DNA from: Nectonema munidae
Taxonomy: Eukaryota > Nematomorpha > Nectonematoida > Nectonematidae
Assembly (NCBI GenBank): GCA_030549495.1
Contig: JAUIRK010000643.1
Span: forward strand, 372,001-436,000
Reading direction: 5' to 3'
Length of the DNA stretch: 64,000 bases
A program made the position numbers and the translations under genes. Below, piece by piece: positions 12,441 through 26,400 of the stretch. The notes below the pieces were generated by a model. The model had not been told where the DNA came from. It worked only from the letters and a program-made list of their open reading frames with translations, and did no database searches. Position 1 is the stretch's first letter; the number at the start of each line of letters is the position of its first letter.

Positions 12441-14136
12441 CAAGACCTTTAATTGGAAGTGTGTAGCATATTCTGGACTAAGCTATTTAACGAAAGACTT
12501 TAATAGTATCATTAAGAAGAATAAACTTGAAAATATGGCGTAAAAGTAACATGATACTCTTACGAAGTGACATAAAATGTCAAAGTAAGACTTTATTTAC
12601 ACAAGCAACTCGATAGTGTAACAAGTAAAGCACCTATCTTTAATTTGAGGTTAGAATTTTCGATTGTGTGCATTCGTTTATTTACATATGTGTGTGTTTT
12701 TTATACAAATAGACTTTTATATATACATAAAAAACATTAATTGACTTGTAGGCTATGTTTAATTCGAAGCATTATCTTCGAAGTATTGTTATTGCAATAC
12801 AATTTAAATAAGTAACTTTGAATAAGGTGAAAATGACATTATACATTTATTGAAAATATATAATCATAATATAAAATTGAGTTAATAACTTAACATTATA
12901 ATTTAAATGTTTTTTTAGTTTATTTCAATCAAACCTCAGTGTGGGTGGGGGGAGGGGGGGGGAGGAGAGTAAAAGTTTCGAAAACCAATATATTCAGATA
13001 ACTAAATTTTTGAAAAGATTTTCTAATTTTTGATTAACTATTGACTTTTTTCAGATTTTAATTTTAATACAAATATAAACTTTTTATATAGTGTTAATGA
13101 ATATTCTACACTTAATTTGAATTTGAAAAGTTATCAAAAAATGTGGGATTTCATTAAATGAGGCTATGAGTTAGAAACATGCTTAAACCTTTTACACTTT
13201 TTTGTTGAAAAATTAAAAAAGGTAAATATTCACAATTTCTTTGATTTTGAAAATATTTTTCAATAATAATTAATTACTTTTTTTGCAATATTCAGAGACA
13301 TTTAGAATGTATAAAATTTGTTTTTGAATGCTTTTTTTAGTTATACTAAAAATTAAAATTCATTTCACTTGTATGTAAACCTACAAATTTTGCAAGTGAA
13401 TGGGTATAGATAAAAGTATAAATTCAGAAATTTTATTTTTGAGTTTGTAATTTCAAAATTTTTTCTCGATTTTGGGTATCTGAGAATTTGGTTTCGGAGA
13501 ATTATCTAAGATTTTGTTTTTGGAGATTCTGACTAGGAACCTAGTTAATGTTGAACGAAGGTGTTATATATTTCATATGCTTCATTATATATTGTGAAAT
13601 TTGTTATCGAATAGCCTTTAAATTGAAATTTAAAGAAAGTTATATTTGTAATAATATGGTACAGCACAAGATGCACTGTCATTGTTAATATTTTTTTCAC
13701 TGAAAACAACTAAATTTTAGCTTAGTTTTGCGTATTTAAATGAAATGATATAAAAATAAAGGAAGCATATAATATTGTTAAGCGTAAACGAAGGTATGAT
13801 ATATTTCTAATATTATTTATAAAAATTCATCAATTTTATAAAACTTTGTTTTTTTTTAATTTATTAAATTCTGTTAAATTTTTTATTAAATTTGTTGAAT
13901 AAAATAGATGTCTTATTTTTCTGTAAAAATTATATGAAGCAAAAATAGACAAATAAAATTTTGTGTTTGCCTTCCTATAAGCGTCCAACGTGATATAAAA
14001 TTTATAAAATAAATATAAAACATGAAATTAGTGATTTTTTAATAAAATAAAAGAATATAAATGATCTAAATATTTGATAAAATTTTTAACTTTAAAAAAA
14101 TAATATAGCGTAATATTTTTCTTCAGATTAGAATTT
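12441..14136. other. AT-rich 3' flank of the receptor gene
   Basis: No coding segment was recognised. A G-run near 12945-12962 is the only compositional oddity. The 3' untranslated region of the receptor gene on the minus strand must begin at 14136, but I could not fix a polyadenylation signal. Confidence 0.4.
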
Positions 14137-14406
14137 TTATTTCAAATAGAATAAATAATAGAACCAGTAAATGATGTTAAACGAAATAAAGAATAAAGGA
14201 AAAACGATGCGACATATTGCATCAGTACTTTCAATCTTCTTCAACTTGTTTAAGATGAAGAAGGACTTTAAGTTTCTTGTTATCGTTGGCTTTTCTTTAT
14301 CTGATAGCCTTTTCACGTTGAATCTCCTTCTCCTGGTAACATTGAAAAAGGTTTTCGTCCACTCAATGATGCTTTCTCCGGGATTAAATTCGGAATTTAT
14401 ATCATT
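14137..14406 (-). CDS. Receptor last exon (M3-M4 loop and M4, stop)
   Basis: The acceptor is TTCTTTTTCTAG and the exon enters in phase 0. It reads [20 protein letters not shown], then [18 protein letters not shown], then [20 protein letters not shown] and [14 protein letters not shown] followed by TAA. The pattern D..CRxxFPxxFxxFNxxYW is the M4 signature of GABA and glycine receptors. The protein ends seven residues after FYYL, as usual for the family. The plus-strand open frame at 14171-14410 is only its antisense shadow. Confidence 0.9.
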   Translation of the reverse strand, partial: NDINSEFNPGESIIEWTKTFFNVTRRRRFNVKRLSDKEKPTITRNLKSFFILNKLKKIESTDAICRIVFPLFFISFNIIYWFYYLFYLK

Positions 14407-17400
14407 CTAGAAAAAGAATATCAAATGAAAGATATGATAAATTTTATAACGTTTCCCAACCTATTTGTTTACAATTAAAAGCCATGAAATCATAATGACC
14501 ATATAAGCAAACGCAACAATTTTCACACCTCAGTAGTAAATGTTTTGTGAGATGAGTTTTTTTGATATGAAGTTTAAAATTTGAACTTGATAATTCTAAG
14601 TATGACCAAAATATGTTCTAAAGTGTTCACCTTAAGGCTTAGCATTTTGGCATATATCTTTGTACGCCTAAATGTGAAGATACAAAAATATCAAAGACAT
14701 ACAAAATTTTTGTTACTTTAATATGACATTAAATATAATATTTTTAGATATACTTTTTAGGCACTTGCATTTATCTTAATTTGGTTATTGAAGTTATCCT
14801 TGGAGTCATGAGGAATGTTGAATATAATTTGCAATGCTGCTTTTTGAGCACGTGAGCAATGTTGTCCAGGTACCTGCTTCGGATACCACAAGGTCTTCGG
14901 ATCAAATAGAGGATTAGACCGTCTTCCTTATAGTTGGATACAGGAGGCACTTTACAATTTAAAAATGAAATAACATCGTGACATTTCTCTTATCCATCCA
15001 ACGTACAGCGATTACTCCACTTTTTCATTGTTTGCTATCTATAACGAACCTCTTTCGACTAGTTTTTTTTTTTATCTAAAGGCGCTTCACAGAGTTTATC
15101 TTTTCTTACAGTGCACGTTGCAAGTAAGCGAAGTTTGTGGTAAGCTTGCTAACAATTGTGTAGAGCGGAACCTATTATCAAAAAACAAAGCAAAGTTGTC
15201 AAAAAATGGTAGTTTTAAGCATAGTTGATGCACCATCATACGATCATTGAGAAATTTATCAGGTGTTCCCAATATTCCTTTATCTCCACAATATGACACC
15301 CTATGGTAATGATAGCCAGTTTATAAAAACTTGCAAATTGTTTGCTTTGCTGAACGACGACCTGTATATGGTATGATTTGCTTATGAATTGAGTAGTGGG
15401 TATCAAAATCTTTAAAACATTTTAGAGCAGAGTTAGTAGATTATAAAGTGGTCTTACTTTAACAAGTTTGTCTTCTTTGCACAAATTTTTATTATCAGAT
15501 AAATGAATAGAGCTTTTAATGTTTTCAAATTCATTACGAGAAAAAATATCGGAAACAGAAGAAACATGGACATCATGGGAACTTTCCCAATATATGCTCA
15601 ATCTCGAAAGCTTGTATTAATCCTGAAAAAAATAAAATTCCAAGAAAATTTTTAAAGTAGCATCATCGAATATAAAAGATTTATTGTTTTTAGTTTCTTT
15701 TGTATAACGAAGAGTTTCTGTAACGATATGGTTTCTGGTATCATTCAAAAACTTCTCAAAAGCATCAACAGGCGTAATTCCATTGAATTTATCTACTATT
15801 ATGTGTCTTGATTTTTTCTGCTCATTACTTAAGTGCTCTAGAGATAGTGGATTCAGAATAGATTGTAATGCATTTCCTTCATTCCAACATTTTCTTACAA
15901 GTTTAGAACTAAGCTGTGAGAAAAAAATGATCTCTTCAACCCTTTTATTTTCTACATGTTTTTCAGAAAAATAAAAGTCTTGCATGCAGCGATCAATACC
16001 TTCCAAACTTAGATCCAATGATGTGACTTTTTTAAATCATTGTTTTCTCCCAAAGTATTAGATTGAATTTGCACACTTGAACAAATTTTCGGCATTACAG
16101 TTAAGTCGTTAATCATATCATTTAAGAAATCGTCATCAAAATTTTGTTGTCAGCTTCTTCACCATTTTCAGGAGGAATAACAACAATATTAAATTGTTCT
16201 GTGTATCATCAACTATTGAATTTAAAGCACAATATAGAAATTCATGAGTATTTTTTTATCAACAATAAATTTGGATATGTGATTATGGATGCTGTTATTT
16301 TTTTCGTTATGTACTTCCTTAGGAGTTACATCCTCCTTCTGAAGTTTGTTTGGATTTATCAAGGAGAAATCTTCATCATCCCACATAACATAAAACACTA
16401 AACTCTTTTACTTGCTTTGCAACACCATGGACTTTAGAGTTATAGATAGATAGATAGAAATTTTATTCGAAATTAATATTGAGTGAAACATATGGTTAAA
16501 AAAGAAAGAAAAATTACTTTGGCTTAAGAATTAACAATGTATAAAATTTAAATTTGAAAGGGAAATCACAATCAATATTAGTTTAATGGATTATTAAAGG
16601 TCAGAAGACCGCACTGAAATAACCCATAAACAATGGAGAAATCAAAGGACAAAAATATCAAATAAATCGACAGAGTTAGTCATAAAGCGAGAAAAGGTGA
16701 CATATGACTATAGATATATATATTAGTCAAAGTTAGAAATGATACAACTCAGTGATGTACTATGAAGGATTATTTTCGAAAAAAGAAAGCTAAAATGGTT
16801 GAGCTTTACAAACAAACAGTTCTTCAACTTGCATTATTGGAAAGCATATTTATCAAAGAAGCTATTCATCAAGTTCTTCTTATATGTAGATATACGAGGG
16901 AACTGTTGAAGAGAGTTTGTATTGTTCAGTATTCTGTAGGTAAAAGATTGTTTAGAATTTTAGAAGCGATAGAACGAAAGACGGAACAAATTGCAAAAGC
17001 GAGGAGACTTTAAGTGAGAGAGAAGAGGAGACTCTGATAAACTTTTGAACAATGGAAAGGGAAAGTGATAGTAGAATTTGTAAGTGAAAAGTGACAATTT
17101 AAGTTCGTACAAGTCTTGAATTTTGAGAATAGTGTTTTCGGAGAATAAGGAATTTGTGTGAGAAATTTTCTTTCGTTTGAAGATGATGCGTAATGCCAGT
17201 TTTTGCAATTTGACTAATTTTTTAGTTTTTGAAAAACCATAGTTGAATAGGCTATACGTTATATGAGGGACAAACATAGTATTTTGAATAACTCCATTTT
17301 CTTTTTTAGAAAGAAATAAAAGTAAATAAATTTATAATTTTGCTAAATTGAAGTCAGAGAAGAACTAAGGATCAAATATTAGAATATGTTGTAAAGCAAA

Positions 17401-20400
17401 ACAGATGTTTCTAAAATCAAAGCAGATTTATTGATGTACGAAAATAATGGATTATTGATGCTTATTATTATAAGGCACAGAGAATGAAAGAAAGCAAAAA
17501 TTACAATGATACAAACTATGACACGTAGAACCTATTTGCATTTACATCTGTTCAAACTATAAAACATTGAGAGAGAAATAACTCGTTTCTATGATTGATT
17601 GCATAAGTATATTTGATGCATAAAGGAAGTTAAGGCTTGCTATGCGAAGTTTTATTGCTGTCTATATATGTAGACAGTAGTCATGCCTAGCGTGTATGTT
17701 TACATCATATTGTATTTACATATAAACTATAAAGGAAGATGAAAAAAGATTTATTTTCCCATTTTTTAATAATTTTTTTCTTCAAAATATATTTATAGAA
17801 GATTCTAAATTTGAAAGTTCAAACTTCTTTGTTAAATTTTAATTTTTTTTTTAAGAATTTACAAAACACTCATTTTATTGACATTTATTTTTAAATAGAG
17901 TTCTATAATTATAGTAAAAAAAATGATACTGAAAAAACTTATAATAATAATAAAAGAACTAACACGATAAAATTGTTAAAATTTTTTTAATGATATGTTA
18001 TTAAAAAATTCCCTTTTCTTGTCTATAAAATATAGTGTTATAAAAAAATTTTAAAGTTAAATCAATAACCGATCTTCCACATTTGATAAATGTTTATGAA
18101 TCGTATAATTCATCATTTCTCATAAAGTGTGAGATATACTAAAGGACATATTTTTTGAATTACATTTAAACAAAAAAATTTAAAAAACAACTATTAAAAA
18201 GAAAAATTGTGGGTAAAAAAGAAAAACATAAAAGAGCTTCAACTATTAATCCGTCATGCTCAATTATAAACAAAATACAAAGATATTTAACAAAAAACTT
18301 GTCATTGAATTCAACCATTTGGAAAAATCTGCAAAAACTCTCAAATCACAAGCCACCTCATTTTGGAACGATACAATGTCAAACTACCCTTTTTTACACA
18401 AATAACTCGGTGTTTTCAATTTTCAATCTCATATACAAAAATACAGTACAAAAATCTTTTACGCAAAAAAAGTAATTCCTTCTCTTTCAGATACACTTAA
18501 AATTTTTTACACTTAAAATTTTTCAAGTCTTTGATTCATATGGCATGCTATCTTACAACCCATTACTTTGTCTTCTCGTAGTTTATTTATCTCAATTAAT
18601 GTAACGAATTTTTATGTAGCTGTTAACCAAAAATTTATTATTGTCTTGACATTTTACTATTATTTTTTTGAGGTACTACTTATTCCACAAACGTTAGCTT
18701 TTTTTATATATTCTTTCTTCTTATTAATCCTATGAGCACAATTTATCTATAGTTTAACTTTTGAATATTTGCAGTTTTATGAAATTTTAAACAAATAAAT
18801 ATTAATATCTGATTCGTAACCAAGACATTTTGTATCTAAGTCATTTCGTACCAAATAATTAGAAAAAAACGGGCTACGAAACGTCCATAAATAGGTACGA
18901 AACTTTTTGGATGCAAATCGTTCAGCACCGTAATATCTACGTGTAAATAAAATAAAATTAATGTGACTGGTAATTATTATTATTTATTCCAGTGAGATCT
19001 CTTGGTTAATTTCATATTTACAATTTCACTTATTGTAAAAAGGATTTTTAAAATACAAATACAATACGATCTACTGTTTTTTTTTAAATTTGACCTTTAT
19101 CTTCTTTTGATTCCTAACAGTATTGTAAGTGTTGACTTAAAAAAATCTTCATTGAAACAGGTGAAATGTTGGAATGGCATCGTTCCGAAATGAGTAGCGA
19201 AACTTGTTCCATTTTGAGGTAGAAATACGCATACATTTTTATAAAACAATTTATATGTCAGACCTATATCCAAACGAAATGACTGCAAGACCCAAAAAAG
19301 TAATAGGCCGATTAATAAATAATATGCTTGAAATGCATGATAATAGAAGAAATGAGGGTACGAAGTTAGTAAATAGGGGTGGAATATATAAAAAAAATTG
19401 ATGAGGATCATATGGAAACGGAAAAGCATGAATGAATAAAAATATAGAAATCGTAAACTGGAAACAAAAATAACCAATAGGAATAAAGGATTAGAAAAAT
19501 GAAATTGTACGTAATCATGAAAAATAAAGCCTGGTATCCTTATTTCTTCAGGATTATTCCGACCTGTGCTTTCCATGTTGTATTTATCATTTTAGTTTTT
19601 TCATTATAAAAATATTGGATTACTTTTTCTTCTTCCACCTTGGATCCACCCACCCACACATTCGGGCATTGCGCCCAAGAATCAATTCTTTTTTTTACGT
19701 GGGAACTTAATTTATTTCTTCGTGATTATTCCAACCAGTGCCTTTTCTATTGTATTTATCTTTTTAGTTTTTTTTCATAATAAAAATAGTGAAATCATCA
19801 TTTTCTTGTTCCACTTTGGATATCTCCATTAGACCCGGTTTTAATGATTTTTATGGATTGTTCAACTTAAAATACAGGATTAAAAAAATATCAGGTTTAG
19901 GCAGAAAGCAAGTTTATACAGAATCCGGCTTATACATTTATTTTACATTTTATATTATATTTTTTGAAGGTGGAAGAGTGTTTTATGTTAAAGCAAATAG
20001 ATATTGCAACTCAATAAATGTGCTTACCACGCCTTTTCGGAAGTCATAGTTACCAAATTAGTACACCTGTGAATTCAAGTGTTCAGCATGTTAAAATAGG
20101 TTTTTATATTGCTTATAACTTTTCAATTATTTGACCAAATTTTAGGTGCAATATATCAAATTGATGCTTATTCGATGGGCTTCATTACCATTGTAATTAC
20201 TAGTAAACTTTGAATTGAAAAGTGTATAAAATTTTGTAATAATCAGTTTTTTTGGTAATTAGCACATGATGGGGGCCTATTTTTAAATTTTCGCCATTTT
20301 GAGCTTTAACGCTGATTATAGAATTTAATAAATTTTCACCTTTTATCTGTAACTATTTCTAATACAATTTATAAAACCACTACTCTATACAATAGCCTAA

Positions 20401-23400
20401 ATTTATTTGTAGATTTTTTTAAACTAATTTTTGTCTTCATTTTTTTTTAAATTAACCATTATTTTTTGTTCTTAAAAATTCATTATTGTTGAAACTAATA
20501 TTTTCAGAGCTATATTTTAACTAGCAATTTTTTTATAAATTATAATATTTGCTTCTAAATTTAATAAAAAAAGTTTTTGAGTTAGTAAATTTTTGGTAGA
20601 ATATAATGTCTACTGAACTATGTATTATTAAATATTTCATTGGTGAATTAAAATTTTTGACCTTTATAGTGATATATAAATATTTCTAATATACTAATAT
20701 GATCATTTCTATTTGGAGAATACTCGAGTAACGTCCTATCTCGCGTATCATTCGACCCCTTAATTTTCATCAATAAAATATTTTTTCTGTATGAAGAATT
20801 ATTAGGAAACTCTTCTCTGTTATGTAATGATATATTCTCATAACTTATAAGGTTGAACGCGGGCAGACAACTTGGTTTTGTCATTCCGAACCTGTATATA
20901 CTACGGTGATTTCTATTCATACAAATGATTAGGGAGACAAGGTTCAACTTTCTGTTCATATTTTGCTACATGTAAGATTTGATATACCTCATTTGAGGAG
21001 ACGATGCTACAAATAAAAAAAAGTTATTACCTAAAAGTCCAAATTTATACTTTTTACTACATTGACTGATTTTTTATGATGTCAACTTTAAGTGAGTGCC
21101 AGGGGGAAATTTAGCTAAAAGTTGACGATAGGGGGAGGGAAGTTTAGACATGATTTAATATAAGAAAAGTGAGTTCAAAATATCCCAAATTTTAAACTTA
21201 TTTAATTAATTTAAAATAAGCTATTTTTTGTCTTCACACAGATGGATCATCTCCAAAAATTTATAAAGAGCCTAATAAAACGTTATCTTGAATCTTAATT
21301 TTTTTTTGAAAAGGCATAAGTTCAATGTTAGTAATTACTTTGATATTGGATGGCAGGATTTTTGTTTGAAAGTAATTGACTCCTGCAAACTCAACCAGAG
21401 ACAGGAAAACGAAAGCGAAGCAGACGATAATGTACACGTCGATGGCGGTATACGCGATTCCTTTTGGCAGATAACTCACCGTGGTTCCCAAGCCAACTGT
21501 AGTCACCATGGAGAGAATAGTTGTAGCACCTGAAGTTTGAAGAAAAAAATAAGCTTTAACATTGAATTCATTAGATCTCAGAAAAAGAAGGTGAGATTAA
21601 GAATTTTGACATACAACTACCTTGACCGATTATATTCCATATTTCTTTTTAAAGGATAGGGACAATGTCTTTATATCAAAATACTCATTAAATTTCAAAA
21701 ACGATGAGGAGCTGAACATGTGTTAGCCAAGTAGCAAGCAATTGTTTCTGAATCTTTTGTTTCGATAATTTTATGTTTACTCATGAAAAGAAACAGCATC
21801 TCATACCATAACTAAGCCATCTAGTTTGATAACACATTTATAGATGCCTACTTATGAATTAAGTTTACCTATCAATCGCATGTCCATTCTAAACTAACAT
21901 AGTATCATTTTACTAATAATATTCTAGTTAAGTTTAGCAAGACGTTCCAAAGTGGAATTGGTTCAATGTTAAAGTTTCGCACTAGCCTCTACAGTTTCGA
22001 CTTTAGAGAAAAGCTTTCCAATAGCGCGACGCATCCTTTTTCTAAAGATTTTGTTCCAAAGAATGGAAGTTCATTGATATAAAAAAAACAAAAAGATCTA
22101 AAAAGTCTATGATATGTTGGGAAGAATACTGACATTCCATCTTGACCTATGATTAGTTGTATCGCTACAAATTAAATCCAAAGTTTGTCCTATATTTATA
22201 CTTTGTATCCAATCAAATAATTAAACTGCATGCTGCTTGGCACGTTTTTATAATCTCTGACTTTTAGTTAAACGTTATGTGTTCTTGAAATGAAGCCTTA
22301 GGCTCACGAGTAATTGGATGATTTTATTTGATAATGCTTTTTTGCAAAGTTCAACGCATAATGGTTAAAGTTTTATCTTTTCTACTATCTAAAAAATGCT
22401 ATATATTCTTTTTTATACTGCATTTTTCTTCTTCAGATGAATACTCATGTCGCGCTCTTTAGCACGAAAAATTTTCTTACTATCACATAGAGATGCTTTT
22501 TTTCTCTATCCAGATCGTTTCGTTTTATTAGATGCAAATACAGAATTGTTAATATTGAGAGTTTCTTTTTATGAATTTTTATGATTCTTCAGTTTTTGAC
22601 GTTTTCACATGATTAATATCAATAAAAGCATCGGTTTATATATAGTATCTTCTTTTTTTATCATCTTCAACAAAATCAAGACTTGGATAGTCCTAAGCAA
22701 GCATTCTCTATGTCTGCATAACTTTTCTTGTTCAAATGTCTTACTTAAACTTCGTTTATCTAGTTTAATTGTCTTATGGTATCTAAAAGATACTCTTGCA
22801 TCAAAAAAAGATTTCGTATATTTTCTCTTTGAGTTATGATCCAAAGTTCTTTTTAGGTATTCCTAAACTATATTCACATTAAAAAAGAATGGTTCTGATC
22901 ATCACCGAAAAGATTTAATATCCTTACATAAAACTATTGTTGCAAAAATCAATGTCAAAAAGTTTATCAAGTTTAGAATTCCACACATCTCTGCTTTATG
23001 ACATGAGATTTCGCAAATTATAGACCAGTCACGATTGATCCTCTTTTCTATAGCTTTTTGAATGCTAACTATTGGAACTTTAAATTCACTGTTTCAATTT
23101 GCCACTTTTGTTCGATTTCAAATGCAACTTTTACAAAGGTTTCTTTCATGTTTACATTACGTTCTTTTTTCGATAGGAATTTGATTTTCTTTCAGATATA
23201 GGAAAAGGACCAAATAGTCATGTAAAGCTAGAAATTCACTTAGGAAAAATTGTAGAATTCCAGGATATCCAGACAATTTAAAAGTCCTACAATTTCAGTA
23301 TTTTTCGAAATAAAAACAAGCATTTTTATAGGAATAAATAAAAATTATAAAAATGAATAATTTTTTTATAAATTTAAATAACAATTTGAGAAGAAAAAAA

Positions 23401-26400
23401 GATTTTAAAGGGGGAGGGCAGGTAAACTATCAAGTATACAATATTTTTAAATGACGACTGTAATTTTTATAAAATGAGATATCGTGAATTTTTCTATATA
23501 AAATTTAAAAAAAAATTAAGCCGTAATAACCAAAATAATATTTTTAGAAAAGATAAAAGGTCTTTGATTGATAGCGCTGTTCTTTTAACCCTTTGTGGAG
23601 CAGAATTTTTAAGACCAAAATTATCTGCTTTTTTAATTCTTCCAGCTATAATGTAGCAAGTCTACATTAATATTGAATGGGTTTCGTATCAGCTTCCAAA
23701 TAATTTTGTCCATGGAAATATCTGGAAAATAGTGCACAAATTCTTCAGCAAGGGAGTCTAAATGAGATAAAATTTCTTTCTTCATGTTTGGACCATATTG
23801 TTCAAGGTCATTCTTTTCAGACATATAAGTTCATTGAGATGAGAAAATGAAGAGAAATTCCCTGCTTGTAGTTTACGTTTCCAAAGTCGGATTTTCTACG
23901 TGAAAGCATTGATTGAATGTGCAATAATGGTTGTATTCCTCTCTTGGAGCTTTAAATTTAGGTTGTTGATTGCCTCAAAAAAATCAACAAGATATGCTAG
24001 TTTATGCGTGAACTTTTCTTCTGAGAATGCATCATGTAAATTTTCTTTTTTCTGGCTTTGTAGAAAAACTTTCACTTCATCCTTCAGCTCATATAGGCGA
24101 CTCAGCATATTTCCCTTGGACAACCAACGGATCTGTGTGTGGAAAAGAAGAGTTTGTGATCAGTCTCTAAATCTGTAAAAAGCCTAGAATTTAAAGAGCT
24201 CTTTTTCACAAAATTTACTACTTTAATGGCCAAGTTTAGTGAGAAGCGTAGTTCGTCTGGTAGAGTCTTGACAGCTAAGGCTTGCCTGTGAATAACACAG
24301 TGAGTAGCAGTTATTGCTTGTTTCTTTTCTTTGACTAACTTCACGAATGCAGAACGTGATCCAAACATTGCTGGGGCAGCGTCAGTTCAGACACCGACTA
24401 ACTTTTCCTATGAGAGATTATGTTCTTGAAAAAAATTTGAAACTTTTGCAAACACATCTGAAGCCTTTGATGTTGTGTCTAGTTCTGCTGAGAAAAGTAT
24501 TTCTTCTTTCAAAGTTCTTTCATCCATAAATTGTGAGTAAACAAGTAACTGAAAACAATGGGCAACATCAGTTGTTTCATCACACTGTATTGCAAAAAAG
24601 CGAGATGATTTTATTTTCTCCAAAACTTGTTCTAGCACAATACCTGCAGCACTCAGTAAGCATGGTTTTACAAGAGTCTCTCCAACAGAATGAGCTTTTT
24701 TTGCTTTTGAAATAAACAATGAGGATTGGTAAGATGCTTCAACCACTTTGAATGTCTTCTGATGAAAAGCTCCAGTGGTGTCCAGCTTCATTCATTTTAA
24801 CTCGTCAAGTTTGGCTGTGAAAAACTCCTTTGGCTTGTTTTTCACTGCAGAATGGTTTGTCTTCAAATGACGTTTCAGGAAACAAGGCCTTAAGGCGTCA
24901 TTGCTGAGAACTGCATGGCAAACGACACATTGAGGAATGTGAGGTTCCATTTTTCTCGGTAAAGGTAAAGCCAAACTTTATGTACTCATCGACAAACTTC
25001 CTTTTCTTTGCTACCGACATTTCTGTAATAGATAATTACACATTATAGATACAGTGACTGCAGTGCAGTCAACAAGATAAATTTTAACAATACAACACGT
25101 CATAAATCATAGTCTTATACACCACACACAATCACAGACATACACTGCAACACTCACGTGACTGGTATATTCCGGTTTTCTTGCAAAATAGTCATATTTT
25201 CCAGATGGCCTTACGCCCCCCTTATAGCCCTCTCACGCCCCCAGGGGGCGCGCCCCCAGTTTGGGAATCATGGCGTTAGAGCAGGGGCCGGGAACCTTTT
25301 TGGCTAAAAGAGCCCAAAAAAGACATATTTTAAAATCTAATCCTCTGAGAGCCATATATATTTTTAAATACTGATTACAACTAAATCGAAAAAGAAGACC
25401 AACAATTTTAGAGTATATTAAGACTCTGAATTTATTTTAAACAACAATGTTTTATCGAAGTTATTTATTAATAAGCAAAGTCTGTATCATCATCAGCTTT
25501 ATTTGTGTCATCGTGATTCGTAATGATGACGAAATTAAGAGAGTGTAGAATTGGCAATAAGGATATGCATTATCGCAATACCTCCCTTCCTATCCTCAAT
25601 GCCACCTGATTTATCTGAGAGCCAGGTGTAGTCATCAAAAGAGCCATGTCTGGCTCGCGAGCCATAGGTTTCCGACCTCTGCGTTAGAGCCTTGAAACGC
25701 TTCTTTTAATTGCATAAAGGATAAATGTCGAATCTATACTTTACACAATTGGATTAGAACTGTGTGCTGTCACACGCATGTTTTTGGAAATAAATGGATA
25801 GAAAGTTGCAAGAAAATGAAGTAAAAGAAAAGAAGGCAAATTTTGCTTCACAAACAAAGGCATTTTTTAAAGTGGTCGGATACGTTTAATCAAAAGATGA
25901 GACGAAATTGAAAGGAAAAATAAAATAAATAAAGAAAAGAAATTTCAGGAAAAAAAATGAAGGTCGTAAACATACCCAAACTAACTCGGGCGGGAGTAGC
26001 TTTAGGATTGATCCAAAAAGAAACCCAAGACATGACGACAATCAAGCAAACTGGCAAATATATCTGCAAAATGTAGAATCCTCTATGTCTTCTCAAGTGG
26101 AAGTAGGCGTTTAAGCGGGAAAAGTGGTCTAAAAGAAATGAGAGTGAACGGGGAATCTCTTATGAATAAAAGTTCGCAAAATTTCGCACTATTGAAGTGG
26201 TCAGAAAATTTAACTGTTTCATTATCCGCGAAAATTTTGATTATGTCGAATTGTGAGAGGAGAAGGCCTGGCTTTTTGTTGACGGAGTTGTCATTTCCAT
26301 CACTCCAGTAGTACTGAACCTCCATGCTCGTATAGGAATCTATATTAGAGAGAAGAAAATGGTTTAAATCTTTTAGAATGGAGTATTAATTTTAAATTTA

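Noticed and set aside
14171-14410. 79-codon plus-strand open frame
   Set aside because: It is the antisense of the M4 exon.
18209-18475. Plus-strand frame with an M4-like [10 protein letters not shown] word
   Set aside because: It is on the wrong strand for the receptor gene, lacks the CRxxFP part, and the true M4 exon was found at 14137-14406.
19097-19576. 159-codon minus-strand frame rich in Phe, Leu and Tyr
   Set aside because: Low-complexity AT-rich translation that overlaps a direct duplication. No domain pattern.
20648-20959. Possible M3-M4 loop exon of the receptor
   Set aside because: The open stretch is tempting, but its acceptor is poor and its frame does not fit the phase-0 exit of the M3 exon. 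The M4 exon already joins that exon in phase.
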